Notes: generated by a model from the sequence alone, not told the origin. Shown: positions 51,786-59,790, numbered from the stretch's first letter. The stretch is 64,000 nucleotides of DNA from XYD1-FULL-44-32 sp964355855 (GCA_964355855.1 CAYHFD010000001.1:12684-76683), one strand, 5' to 3'. Translations and numbers: made by a program.

Positions 51786-52571
51786 CTAACCTTGGTCATC
51801 GTCATCATCGTCATCATCGTCATCATCGTCATCATCGTCATCATCGTCATCATCGTTTAAATTGTCGCCTTCGTCATCGCTTTCGCCATCTTGATCTTCT
51901 TGTTCATCATCCCTATCCTCATTGTCTAAGTTATCCTCGTCATTAATTAAATCCTGACTAGTTTTCTTGTCCTTTATTTTTATTTTAACTTCTTCTTTGC
52001 CATTGTTAAATTTAATTTCAATTTCAATACGAGAGGACAATAAATCCGTCGGCACTCGTCCAGTCACCCCCGCCACTTCTAGTATCTCATTTATCCGCGC
52101 CAAAGTTTGAGGACCAACTACTCCCACCTGTTCTATTCTTACTTTATTTTGAAAACGTTTAACAGCTTGTTCGGTTAGTGGCCCAAAAAAACCAGTAATT
52201 ACTCCTTCTGGGTATAAAGCTGGATCAGTCGCTAAAATAGTTTGCAATTCTTTGACATCATCTCCCGACATACCAATTTTTAAACTTCTTTTTAACTTAA
52301 GCTGGGCTAATTCCGCATTTAAGGATTGATTAACCGTCTCAGAAACAACTAATTGTGCTTGTAATTTTTTAATTTGAGCCAATAATGATGCGATTTTTTC
52401 CTCAAAAGAGCCCAATGCACTGTTTGCAGTAGAGGACGTGGTTGAGGTTGTACTTGAAACAACCGATTCATTAGTACTAGTTGCCGTGCTGGTTGCCGTC
52501 TGAGCAAGCCCCTCACTTAAGGTAAAAAAGAAACCAAAAAGCACCAAGACTACATATCCGATTTTTCTCAT
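51786..52571 (-). CDS. secreted peptidoglycan-binding protein with poly-Asp tail
   Basis: 261 residues. Signal peptide (1-23), Ser/Thr-rich linker, coiled coil (about 55-92), PG_binding_1 domain (about 95-165, GMSGDDVKELQTIL and GFFGPLTEQAVKRFQ), then a basic-acidic stretch and a C-terminal run of about 20 Asp. The tail is encoded by a tandem DNA repeat. Likely envelope-bound; the tail may bind Ca2+. Confidence 0.85.
   Translation of the reverse strand: MRKIGYVVLVLFGFFFTLSEGLAQTATSTATSTNESVVSSTTSTTSSTANSALGSFEEKIASLLAQIKKLQAQLVVSETVNQSLNAELAQLKLKRSLKIGMSGDDVKELQTILATDPALYPEGVITGFFGPLTEQAVKRFQNKVRIEQVGVVGPQTLARINEILEVAGVTGRVPTDLLSSRIEIEIKFNNGKEEVKIKIKDKKTSQDLINDEDNLDNEDRDDEQEDQDGESDDEGDNLNDDDDDDDDDDDDDDDDDDDDQG
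51796..51855 (+). repeat. 9-bp tandem repeat (TCATCATCG) encoding poly-Asp
   Basis: About 6-7 units of TCATCATCG in perfect register. Units are multiples of three, so slippage would change tail length without changing frame. Confidence 0.85.
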
Positions 52572-52695
52572 AATTATTTTGTTTATTAAGTTATATAATC
52601 AAGACTTACCTCTTGATTATATATTAATATCAATATTTAGCACACTTTATAACCGTAGCCATACTACGGGTATAAAAACCAAAACCGAAAGCAAT

Positions 52696-54477
52696 TTACT
52701 GTCTCTTATGTTTGGCGCGTTCAGCTTCGGTTAAATACTGTTTACGCAAGCGCACACTTTTCGGTGTAATTTCCAAATACTCGTCGTCGGACATTATTTC
52801 CAGTCCCCGCTCAATAGTAATTGGTAGTGGGGGAATTAAATAAAGTTTTTCATCAGTACCCGAAGCACGCATATTGGTTAGCTGTTTACCCTTAGTTGGG
52901 TTCACCGCCATTTCTTCACCCTTGGACGTATTGCCCACCACCATGCCCTCATACACCTCGGTCGCCGCTTCAATATACAAAGTTCCGCGCGTCTGCAAAT
53001 TTGCCAGCGAAAAACCTAAAGCTTTGCCAGGAGCCATCGAGGTCATAGAACCCACGGCCCGCTTTTCTATTTCCCCAGCATAAGGTTTAAAACCCAATAC
53101 CCGACTGGCAAATATGCCTTCACCTTTAGTGTCAATAATAAACTGCCCCCGATAACCCAACAAACCACGAGTCGGCCCCTCAAGCGTAAGACGCACAATT
53201 TTATCATCAGTCTTCATATTGGTCATATGGACCGCCCGTTTGCCCAGCTTCTCAATCACTGCCCCCTGGGCTTCAGTTGGAATTTCGATCGTCACCTCTT
53301 CATATGGTTCTGATTTTACCCCCTCGATATCTTTAATAATCACTTGCGGTTGGGACACCGACAGCTCAAACCCTTCACGACGCATATTCTCGAGCAGGAT
53401 CGCGATATGCAATTCCCCGCGGCCGTAGACTTTCATTGTATCCCCTTCAAAGTCGACCCTTAGTCCGACATTGACTTCGAGCTCTTTCAACAACCGCTCG
53501 CGGATCTGCCGACTAGTCACAAATTTCCCTTCGCGGCCACCAAAAGGGGAGTCGTTGACCAAAAAATTTAGGGCAATCGTCGGTTCGTCGACATGAATAA
53601 AAGGCAATATCTCCGCCTCGGGATTATCACAAATAGTGTCACCAATATAAATTTCCGAGAGCCCAGCCACCATTACAATATCGCCGGCGACAGCCTCTTT
53701 CACCTCTTGGCGGCTAATCCCCGCAAAAGTGAAAAGTTTGGTAATCTTGCCCTCTTCCACTTGGCCATTCGATTTTTTTATATAAATTTTAGTTCCGTCT
53801 TTGATGACGCCTTCGTAAACCCGCGCAATCGCCAGCCGACCCAAAAAGTTGTCGTAAGCCAAGTTAAAAGGCTGGGCCCGCAGGGGCGCCGTGTTATTAC
53901 TGGCGGCTGGTGGCACATGTTCGAGAATCGTATCAAGTAGAGGCTCAAGGTTTTTCCGTTCATCATCCAGTTTTTTCATCGCTACCCCATCTTTACCAAT
54001 CGCGTACACCGTAACAAAGTCTAATTGTTCGTCAGTGGCCCCTAGTTCCATAAAAAGTTCCAAAATTTCATCATGAGCCCGGGCCGCATCAGCTGCTGGC
54101 TTGTCGATTTTGTTTAGCACCACGATCGGCTTGTGACCAATTTCAAGCGATTTTTTCAACACAAAACGAGTTTGGGGCATGGGTCCTTCTTGGGCATCTA
54201 CCACCAAAAGCACCGAGTCGATCGAACGCAAAACGCGCTCAACCTCGGAACCAAAGTCGGCGTGGCCGGGAGTATCAACAATATTTATCTTGGTCCCTTT
54301 GTAATTGATCGAGGTATTTTTGGCGTAAATAGTAATACCCCGCTCGCGCTCCAGATCATTAGAATCCATCGTGGTCCCTTCACCAGTCATCCCCGTCTCA
54401 CGCATAATAGCGTCGGTGAGCGTAGTCTTACCGTGGTCAACGTGGGCAATAATGGCGATATTACGTATCTCAGTCAT
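52696..54477 (-). CDS. typA: ribosome-associated GTPase TypA/BipA
   Basis: 593 residues. G1 AHVDHGKTT at 11-19, G3 DTPGH at 68-72, G4 NKID at 122-125; EF-G-like domains III and V and a specific C-terminal domain (PTKGKQLTNMRASGTDE). Acts in 50S assembly and stress translation. Partial extra copies of its 5-prime end lie upstream. Confidence 0.98.
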   Translation of the reverse strand: MTEIRNIAIIAHVDHGKTTLTDAIMRETGMTGEGTTMDSNDLERERGITIYAKNTSINYKGTKINIVDTPGHADFGSEVERVLRSIDSVLLVVDAQEGPMPQTRFVLKKSLEIGHKPIVVLNKIDKPAADAARAHDEILELFMELGATDEQLDFVTVYAIGKDGVAMKKLDDERKNLEPLLDTILEHVPPAASNNTAPLRAQPFNLAYDNFLGRLAIARVYEGVIKDGTKIYIKKSNGQVEEGKITKLFTFAGISRQEVKEAVAGDIVMVAGLSEIYIGDTICDNPEAEILPFIHVDEPTIALNFLVNDSPFGGREGKFVTSRQIRERLLKELEVNVGLRVDFEGDTMKVYGRGELHIAILLENMRREGFELSVSQPQVIIKDIEGVKSEPYEEVTIEIPTEAQGAVIEKLGKRAVHMTNMKTDDKIVRLTLEGPTRGLLGYRGQFIIDTKGEGIFASRVLGFKPYAGEIEKRAVGSMTSMAPGKALGFSLANLQTRGTLYIEAATEVYEGMVVGNTSKGEEMAVNPTKGKQLTNMRASGTDEKLYLIPPLPITIERGLEIMSDDEYLEITPKSVRLRKQYLTEAERAKHKRQ

Positions 54478-54491
54478 ACTAGAATCTAAAG

Positions 54492-54705
54492 TTAATTAAA
54501 CCACTTCTCGCCCCGTAGGAAGCTTGGCTTTCCTACTGGGGTGGTCCACACTTGTCCCGTAGCCAGCGTACTCGCTGTGGTACCGGGATGGGCAATAATA
54601 GCGATGTTACGAATTTCGGTCATTGTAGAAATAATTATTGTATTAGCGACCCGCCCGCAACGCCTAAGCTTGCGATGACGGGCGGGTGTTACGAATTTCT
54701 GTCAT
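54492..54705 (-). pseudogene. two tandem remnants of a typA 5-prime end, joined to GC-rich hairpins
   Basis: Remnant 1 starts at 54623: twelve codons MTEIRNIAIIAH, then two hairpins (CCCGGTACCACAGCG...; CCCCAGTAGGAA/TTCCTACGGGG) in a frame of 43 codons. Remnant 2 starts at 54705: MTEIRN, then hairpin ACCCGCCCG/CGGGCGGGT. Remnant 1 differs from typA at six positions over twelve codons, all third positions; remnants 1 and 2 differ by one third-position base over six codons. The rest of the 54706-54783 sp spacer shows nothing clear. Confidence 0.75.
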
Positions 54706-54783
54706 AAAAACAAAATGGCCGACACGGGCCAGAAGTAATAGTAATAATACCAACAATACCAACTAAAGTCAACAATCCGCTTT

Positions 54784-55536
54784 TTATTCAAACTCTAAAT
54801 ATAATGGGGCGTGGTCAGAGACTTCATCTGGTAAAACATTAAAATTCTTAAGCTCTATCTCCGGTGAAATGAAAATATAGTCAGCATAGGGTTCAATATG
54901 ACCAAATTTATATAAACTAGTCCGGGTCGTTGCAATTTTACTTTCGCTAACCAAATTGCGTAAACCACTTTCCTCTAACAAGCGAATGCTCTCGGTTTCC
55001 GGCCGAACATTAAAATCGCCACAGATTATTTTTGGCAAATTAAAACCTTTTAGAAAACCGAGGATCCGCTGTGACTGCGCGAGACGCTCTGGTGTATCAT
55101 GTTTTAAAAGCGTCCAGTGCCCATGAAGGTTGGCCACTAGATACTCGAGACTATTTTTTTCTATTCGAAACCATTGCAGAAGACGATTATGGTCAGCGTC
55201 AGGGTCTTCGTCCACCGGAAAATTACTATTTTCATGAACCATAATAGCACCGTCTTCTTTTACTTTAATATCTTTCCGGACAAAAGTGGCTAAACCATAT
55301 TCCCCATTATATAACGAAGAAAAATAGCCGACGTGGTTAGATAAAAGTTTTTCTATTTCTTCGTACAGACGGGGGTTAATATTTTTAATTTGCATCGGGT
55401 TAGCTTCGGTCGCCGTGCCACCCTTAAAAACTTCTTGAAAGCAAAAAATATCAATACTATTTTCTTTTTCCTTTATAAAGGATAGCAACGGTTCAAGCAC
55501 CTTTCCACCCCAAGTGTTTAAGGTAATAAGTTTCAT
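54784..55536 (-). CDS. endonuclease/exonuclease/phosphatase family protein
   Basis: 250 residues. EEP fold motifs: LNTWGG at the N-terminus, FCFQEVFKGG (metal Glu), ICGDFNVRP, and SDHAPLYLEF (catalytic His) at the C-terminus. Could be a nuclease or phosphodiesterase; substrate not deducible. It begins right at the end of the DUF1653 gene, so the two form an operon. Confidence 0.85.
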   Translation of the reverse strand: MKLITLNTWGGKVLEPLLSFIKEKENSIDIFCFQEVFKGGTATEANPMQIKNINPRLYEEIEKLLSNHVGYFSSLYNGEYGLATFVRKDIKVKEDGAIMVHENSNFPVDEDPDADHNRLLQWFRIEKNSLEYLVANLHGHWTLLKHDTPERLAQSQRILGFLKGFNLPKIICGDFNVRPETESIRLLEESGLRNLVSESKIATTRTSLYKFGHIEPYADYIFISPEIELKNFNVLPDEVSDHAPLYLEFE

Positions 55537-55785
55537 TTATTTGTTGCCACTGATAGGCTTAATTAAAATCTCGGATTCAATTTTTCTGAACCGCTCCACT
55601 TCCCGACCATTTTTCGTAATGGTTTCCAAAAACATCGTGGTTGGTCGCGCCCACAGCCCACCATCTTCCAGGTGAATATAAACGGTTAGCGGTTCCAAGG
55701 TTTCGCTATGTTGAACTTCTAACAGCACTCGCACTTTGGTCCCTTTGTAGTGTTCATATATCGCTCCGATTTCTAGTTTCTTCAT
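55537..55785 (-). CDS. DUF1653-like protein
   Basis: 82 residues: GAIYEHYKGTKVRVL, HSETLEPLTVYIHLEDGGLWARP, FRKIES. Matches the short DUF1653 family of unknown function. Start codon ATG 55785; adjacent without a gap to the EEP gene. Confidence 0.82.
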   Translation of the reverse strand: MKKLEIGAIYEHYKGTKVRVLLEVQHSETLEPLTVYIHLEDGGLWARPTTMFLETITKNGREVERFRKIESEILIKPISGNK

Positions 55786-55814
55786 TTATATATTTTAGTC
55801 TAAAACAACAGAAA

Positions 55815-55846
55815 AGCCCACTAGAGAAGCGAGCTTCTCTAGTGGG
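55815..55846. terminator. terminator of the 122-residue orphan gene
   Basis: CCCACTAGAGAAGC/GCTTCTCTAGTGGGC, with T-rich sequence on the minus-strand 3-prime side. Confidence 0.8.
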
Positions 55847-55866
55847 CAAAACGATTTCCACAATGT

Positions 55867-56232
55867 CTAGTGGCCAGGGCTACCACAAATTCTCACGGCG
55901 TGTACAAATTCTGCTTCGGGCGGGACTAGTCTCCCAGTGAGAGATAAGGGGATACACAAAGCGTCCACCTGTAAGACCTTGCTAAAGCAGAAGTCCAGTA
56001 TCTCTTTTGCAAGACGGAACTGCGACGGGGCAAAAGTTGCCATAGTGTCTTCCAGTAACGCCCATTCCGCATCTTCAAACACCAGCCAGCAAAATTCCTC
56101 TTTTTTCGCCAGTTCCTCGACGATGTTAGAGAGAGATTTTTCGCCCCTACCCAGCCTAAATTTAACTTCCTTTCTCGCCCAGCTTGAGGGGGGACGAGTG
56201 TCATCCGCCCCTGGTGTCAATGTGTACATCAT
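55867..56232 (-). CDS. orphan protein, SD-led single-gene unit
   Basis: 121-122 residues from ATG 56232 (an adjacent ATG is at 56229), set by GGAAGGAG 5 bases upstream. Helical, with WLVFEDAEWALLEDTM and FRLAKEILDFCFSKVLQVD. No known family. Has a consensus promoter and its own terminator, like the other members of this gene class. Confidence 0.65.
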   Translation of the reverse strand: MMYTLTPGADDTRPPSSWARKEVKFRLGRGEKSLSNIVEELAKKEEFCWLVFEDAEWALLEDTMATFAPSQFRLAKEILDFCFSKVLQVDALCIPLSLTGRLVPPEAEFVHAVRICGSPGH

Positions 56233-56287
56233 CGGTCTCCTTCCTGCACTTTGAAAAGTGCTTGCCAACCCAAATTCTCTACTACAT

Positions 56288-56316
56288 ATAATAGCACCGT
56301 ATTACTATTTAGTCAA
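56288..56316 (-). promoter_or_regulatory. promoter of the orphan gene at 55867-56232
   Basis: On the minus strand: TTGACT, 17 bases, TATTAT. Confidence 0.7.
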
Positions 56317-56380
56317 CTCTACCGTAACCGGTAACACCTAAACGCTTCTGGTATTGATTAGAATACACCCAGTTTAAATT

Positions 56381-57208
56381 TTATCTTAAACCTTCACACA
56401 CTACCCCATCACTATCACTATCTAATTTGTGGGGGTCGGCCGTCGGGCCACCGCAAGCAATAAAAACTGATTGAGCTTCAGCTTGAGTGGTAAAATTGGT
56501 GCAATTGTAAATATTGCGGTCACAAATATAGTTTTCCCCGACCCCCGCCACGCTGGCCGTGGCGGGGGTGTCTTTTTCTATTTTTTTATCCTCACACACC
56601 CCATCGGCCCATAAACCCTTTTTTCCCTCGCGTGCTTGTTTTTCCGCCAACTTAAACTCGGTCTGGTATTTATAGGGTAAATTGTAGGTGTACTCGTAAG
56701 CAAATCCTTGGCTAATCATCAGCTTATTAAAATTGGTCCCGTCGGCTAGAAAAACATAGCGCAACAGCCGGTTATATTTATCCCGCTCACCATGGCTTGG
56801 GTCTGCTTCCAGACGCACCGTCCGACCAGCCAAAACCGCTTTGGCTTTACTGGAAGCCTCTTTACCAAAACATTCTACCGCCTTACGCGGGTCCACGGTC
56901 TCTGGTGTATTTATACCAATTAGACGCAAAGTTTCTGCTTTGCCATTTATATTCACCACCAGCGTGTCCCCATCAATCACTTTCACTACTTGGTAAGCGT
57001 CGCCAGTCACGGCCACCGGCAGTAAATTTCCGGCGGATGATGTCGCCCGACTATTTGATATTTTTTCCGTTGAAGTCGATCCACTTATTCCCGTCTCCAA
57101 TTGGGTTATCTCTTCTCTAGGTCCTGTTCCCCATCCACTCAACAAAATAAAACCGGCCGCGAGTAATATCACGAGCCCCAGACCAGTAGCCATTAATTTA
57201 GAAAACAT
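56381..57208 (-). CDS. membrane-anchored thermonuclease with Excalibur domain
   Basis: 275 residues. N-terminal hydrophobic anchor (7-28), low-complexity linker, staphylococcal-nuclease domain (about 70-200: VIDGDTLVV, LRLIGINTPET, GERDKYNRLLRYVF) and a C-terminal Excalibur calcium-binding motif (DSDSDGVVCE). Extracellular DNase likely used to scavenge nucleotides, which CPR cells cannot make well. Confidence 0.92.
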   Translation of the reverse strand: MFSKLMATGLGLVILLAAGFILLSGWGTGPREEITQLETGISGSTSTEKISNSRATSSAGNLLPVAVTGDAYQVVKVIDGDTLVVNINGKAETLRLIGINTPETVDPRKAVECFGKEASSKAKAVLAGRTVRLEADPSHGERDKYNRLLRYVFLADGTNFNKLMISQGFAYEYTYNLPYKYQTEFKLAEKQAREGKKGLWADGVCEDKKIEKDTPATASVAGVGENYICDRNIYNCTNFTTQAEAQSVFIACGGPTADPHKLDSDSDGVVCEGLR

Positions 57209-57272
57209 TTCCCCAGTCTAACATCTCTTCCCTTCGGCTATAAATCAACTATGACTAAATCTACTTAAATAA

Positions 57273-57302
57273 TAAGGCCCGGGGTTAAAGACCCGGGCCG
57301 GT
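57273..57302. terminator. terminator of the T-box-controlled gene
   Basis: GGCCCGGGGT/ACCCGGGCC hairpin with T-rich sequence on the minus-strand 3-prime side. Confidence 0.8.
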
Positions 57303-57330
57303 TTTTACTACTTCACACAGTATAGTAAGA

Positions 57331-58170
57331 CTAAAGAACAGAAACCGGTAGATGCAAGATAGCGGCCCCAGTTTCCAAATACCAACCCAAGTTGGTCGTC
57401 GTGTGACTAGAGACCAGATACCCATGGCGCGCCACATATTCACCCATGACTAGATACTGGGCTGAAGTCCGCGCCGAGCGTTCCATCAGTTCACTAAAAG
57501 AAGCCTGGGGACAAATTCGCTCATACATCCGTAAGCGCGCTACGGTCTCGCCGACTATCCGGCTGAAATATTGCCCGTCGCTCATCAGCTTAGCCGTAAG
57601 CTGCTCTTCGGTCTCGACTAAATTCGGTATCTCGTCAGTCATCAAGCGCACTTGCCAGCCCCGACTCGCTACTTTAGCCCTGGTCGCCGCCACTGAAGCT
57701 TCAACACAAGCCAGCAGTTCCTCCCGACTACGACCGACGGCTCGGCTAAGCACTGGGTCATCGGCCTCCTGGTTAGGCATCAGGATTCGCACTTCCGCTT
57801 GGGGTAAAACCCTGGTCAGCCGCTCTAGGAATCTAATCTGACGTTCGCCCAAGAGTGACACCCCGGTCCCCACCGAGCGAAAGTCATAGGCCCCGTCCCG
57901 GTGGCTATAATCCAGGCAAGATGGGGCAATAATCACCGGCTGTTCATTGGTTCTGGCAATCACCAGCCCAATGCGATCACCCATCACTTTGGTTCGGGAA
58001 GCATAGCCGCACACACCGATTGTTCGGCACACCCGCCGCACTTTTTCCATTCTCAACCGCTTGTGTTGCTCTCCCCATAAGCCTGCCTCACCATTGAGGT
58101 ACTTCCTCGTCCGTGGCAAGCGCAGGCGGGGTACTGCCATTTCTTCCATCATTTCCACCACTGTTTGCAT
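57331..58170 (-). CDS. unrecognised alpha/beta protein under T-box control
   Basis: 279 residues from ATG 58170, decided by AGGAG 8 bases upstream; the frame is open further but that runs through the riboswitch terminator. Motif-like segments: PVIIAPSCLDYSHRDG, RILMPNQEADDPVLSRAVG, ERSARTSAQYLVMGEY and SHTTTNLGWYLETG. No signal peptide or membrane helix. I cannot assign a family. Control by uncharged tRNA suggests a role in amino acid or aminoacyl-tRNA metabolism. A cyclodipeptide-synthase-like fold was considered but its catalytic spacing is not matched. Confidence 0.75.
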   Translation of the reverse strand: MQTVVEMMEEMAVPRLRLPRTRKYLNGEAGLWGEQHKRLRMEKVRRVCRTIGVCGYASRTKVMGDRIGLVIARTNEQPVIIAPSCLDYSHRDGAYDFRSVGTGVSLLGERQIRFLERLTRVLPQAEVRILMPNQEADDPVLSRAVGRSREELLACVEASVAATRAKVASRGWQVRLMTDEIPNLVETEEQLTAKLMSDGQYFSRIVGETVARLRMYERICPQASFSELMERSARTSAQYLVMGEYVARHGYLVSSHTTTNLGWYLETGAAILHLPVSVL

Positions 58171-58512
58171 TTCACATCTCCTGGTTGGTAAAGATCCACT
58201 CAACAAAAAACTCCTCGTCGCCAGGCAGGAAAAAACCTGCCCAGGGACGAGGAGTCTTGAAAAAAACCCAAGCTCGTGGTGCCACCCTAGTTTTGGAACC
58301 AAAAAAACACCGTGGAGGTGCTCTTTTAGTTCCACTCATCGGCGCGTACATCCCAGAGGGACAGATACCGATTATCCCATGGTTACGGAGGAGTGCCGAG
58401 CTGTCACTTGCGCAACAGCCATCCTGCCCAAACGGGCGATCGCGGCCCAACCCTCGGCTTACAGCCGAGGACCACGATCAAGGATTTTGTCTCTTGTTGA
58501 AGTACTAAGCTT
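58171..58512 (-). promoter_or_regulatory. T-box riboswitch leader
   Basis: Leader of about 340 nt. It contains the T-box sequence AGGGTGGCACCACG (58275-58288), a Stem III with GGAAC/GGTTCC just upstream, the complementary CTCGTCCCT after it (antiterminator), and a terminator ACTCCTCGTC/GACGAGGAGT plus TTTTTT (58204-58256). Near the 5-prime end ACTT and CAACA can pair with TGTTG...AAGT around an AGAGA-containing internal loop, as in Stem I; GGC lies at the loop's 3-prime side, so a glycine specifier is possible but unproven. Confidence 0.85.
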
Positions 58513-58514
58513 AG

Positions 58515-58542
58515 TCTACCAACGCTACCCCCGCTGTCAACC
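58515..58542 (-). promoter_or_regulatory. promoter of the T-box transcript
   Basis: On the minus strand: TTGACA, 16 bases, TAGACT. Predicted start about 58508. Confidence 0.65.
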
Positions 58543-58587
58543 ACCACCTTTTCTTTTTCCCTTTTTATTTCTATTTTTTCTATTCCC

Positions 58588-58610
58588 CTATTCGCGCGAA
58601 TTAGAGATAT
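58588..58610 (+). repeat. interspersed 23-bp repeat, copy 2 (encodes the ArsR tail)
   Basis: Identical to copy 1 and read in the same frame, giving I-S-N-S-R-E-stop at the end of the ArsR-like protein. Confidence 0.85.
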
Positions 58611-58872
58611 GTTTAGAAACGTATTGAACAATAGGATGACGATCCGGCGACAGCGAATACCACATTTCCAAACCCCGCTGCTTTTTTTCCACAATATCAG
58701 CCCCGTAAAGCACTGCCAAATGTTTAGAGGTGGCTTTGAAAGACAAGTTGATTTTTTCGGCCAACTCACTTACTGTCGCCTCTTTTTCTCGCCCTAAATA
58801 TTTGATCAGCGCCAGCCGCCGCCCATTGGCCAGTGCTTTCAACACCCGCTCTAACTCCTTAATATTTTTCAT
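58588..58872 (-). CDS. ArsR-family winged-helix regulator
   Basis: 94 residues: LKALANGRRLALIKYL, TVSELAEKINLSFKATSKHLAVL (recognition helix) and LEMWYSL. No metal-binding ELCVCDL motif, so the signal is probably not arsenic-type. The C-terminal ISNSRE is encoded by the interspersed repeat (copy 2). Its promoter region would overlap repeat copy 3. Confidence 0.9.
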   Translation of the reverse strand: MKNIKELERVLKALANGRRLALIKYLGREKEATVSELAEKINLSFKATSKHLAVLYGADIVEKKQRGLEMWYSLSPDRHPIVQYVSKHISNSRE

Positions 58873-58895
58873 CTTCCCATTTTACCACCCTTGCC

Positions 58896-58918
58896 CTATT
58901 CGCGCGAATTAGAGATAT
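58896..58918 (+). repeat. interspersed 23-bp repeat, copy 3 (intergenic)
   Basis: Between the ArsR start and the racemase stop; the stop of the racemase gene is 11 bases away. Confidence 0.85.
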
Positions 58919-58929
58919 ATTCTACGCTT

Positions 58930-59634
58930 TTAGGTTTTATTTTCCAGAGCTAAAGCCAAGGCCTTGTCCACTATCACTTGATTAGAGTTTATTAATGGTA
59001 CCGCTAAAGCCATGGCCCCGAGCGCCAGTGGCAACTCTGTACAACCAAGAATAATCACCTCGGCCCCGGCCTGCACCAAGCTAGCCACAATTTCTTGAAT
59101 CAGCTGAGTATCGGCCCCATCATTTTTTCCAGCCATAACTTTCAAAATAATCCCATCTAACTTAGCCTGTTCGGCCACGGTCACAACTAGAGGCTCGATA
59201 CCGGCTTTCACCAGCTTGTCCGTATAAAGATTATACTTGGCACTACTGGCTGAGGTTAGGAGTCCCGCCCGAGTGTAGCCCCCAGTCTTCGCCATCTGCA
59301 CTGTCTCATCGACAATACTCAAAATCGGAATATTGAGTCCGGCCTGCATTTCGTCTTGATAGATATGTACCGTATTGCAAGCGATCACAACAAAATCACA
59401 CTTGGCCGATTCTAGTCTTTTGACCCCAGATACCAGTTGCCTCTTGACGGCTTCAGCCTCCACAATCCCCCGCTCGTCAAAACCCTCGAGCGGTAGATTG
59501 TAAATAATTATCGGCGGAAACTCATTGTCTTGCACCGCCCCATATTTATTATGAGCCAGATCGATAATTAGATTGTAGAAATAAGCACTTGCCTCCGGGC
59601 CCATACCACCCAAAATACCAATTGTTTTCTTCAT
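58930..59634 (-). CDS. aspartate/glutamate racemase family protein
   Basis: 234 residues. IGILGGMGPEAS, catalytic Cys in ACNTVH (near 85) and GCTELPLAL (near 197). Cofactor-independent amino acid racemase; supplies D-amino acids for peptidoglycan. The substrate (Asp, Glu or broad) cannot be told. Confidence 0.92.
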   Translation of the reverse strand: MKKTIGILGGMGPEASAYFYNLIIDLAHNKYGAVQDNEFPPIIIYNLPLEGFDERGIVEAEAVKRQLVSGVKRLESAKCDFVVIACNTVHIYQDEMQAGLNIPILSIVDETVQMAKTGGYTRAGLLTSASSAKYNLYTDKLVKAGIEPLVVTVAEQAKLDGIILKVMAGKNDGADTQLIQEIVASLVQAGAEVIILGCTELPLALGAMALAVPLINSNQVIVDKALALALENKT

Positions 59635-59653
59635 AAATATTTTCTTAAACCAA

Positions 59654-59679
59654 TAAAAAACGGCCCCCTTGAGGCCGCT
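59654..59679 (-). terminator. terminator of the microprotein transcript
   Basis: GCGGCCTCAAGGGGGCCGTTTTTT on the minus strand (imperfect hairpin plus T run), upstream of the racemase. Confidence 0.55.
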
Positions 59680-59712
59680 TTAGAACATTTGTGACGAGTG
59701 GGACAAACAGGT

Positions 59713-59790
59713 TTACAAATACTCAAAACCGACCTCAAAGAGGCTCTCCCGACGACGGTTATTGGTATTTATAGACAGTAGTCTCTGCAT
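59713..59790 (-). CDS. 25-residue Arg-rich microprotein
   Basis: ATG 59790 to TAA 59713. Begins MQRLLSINTN, has RRR in the middle and ends GFEYL. AGGA lies 8-10 bases upstream of the ATG and a terminator follows 34 bases after the stop. Unknown function; a real small gene or a leader peptide of the racemase. Confidence 0.4.
   Translation of the reverse strand: MQRLLSINTNNRRRESLFEVGFEYL

Noticed and set aside
51781..51860. CRISPR-like array
   Set aside because: It is a 9-bp tandem repeat coding for Asp, with no spacers; no CRISPR array or cas gene is in the window.
56381..57208. Another ISNSRE repeat (ISNSR in the thermonuclease linker)
   Set aside because: The DNA differs completely from the 23-bp repeat; a chance peptide match.
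57331..58170. Cyclodipeptide synthase
   Set aside because: Only general layout agrees; the catalytic Ser motif and Tyr/Glu spacing do not match.
57331..58335. Longer version of the T-box-controlled protein (334 residues)
   Set aside because: The extra N-terminal part is translated from the riboswitch terminator; the SD supports ATG 58170.
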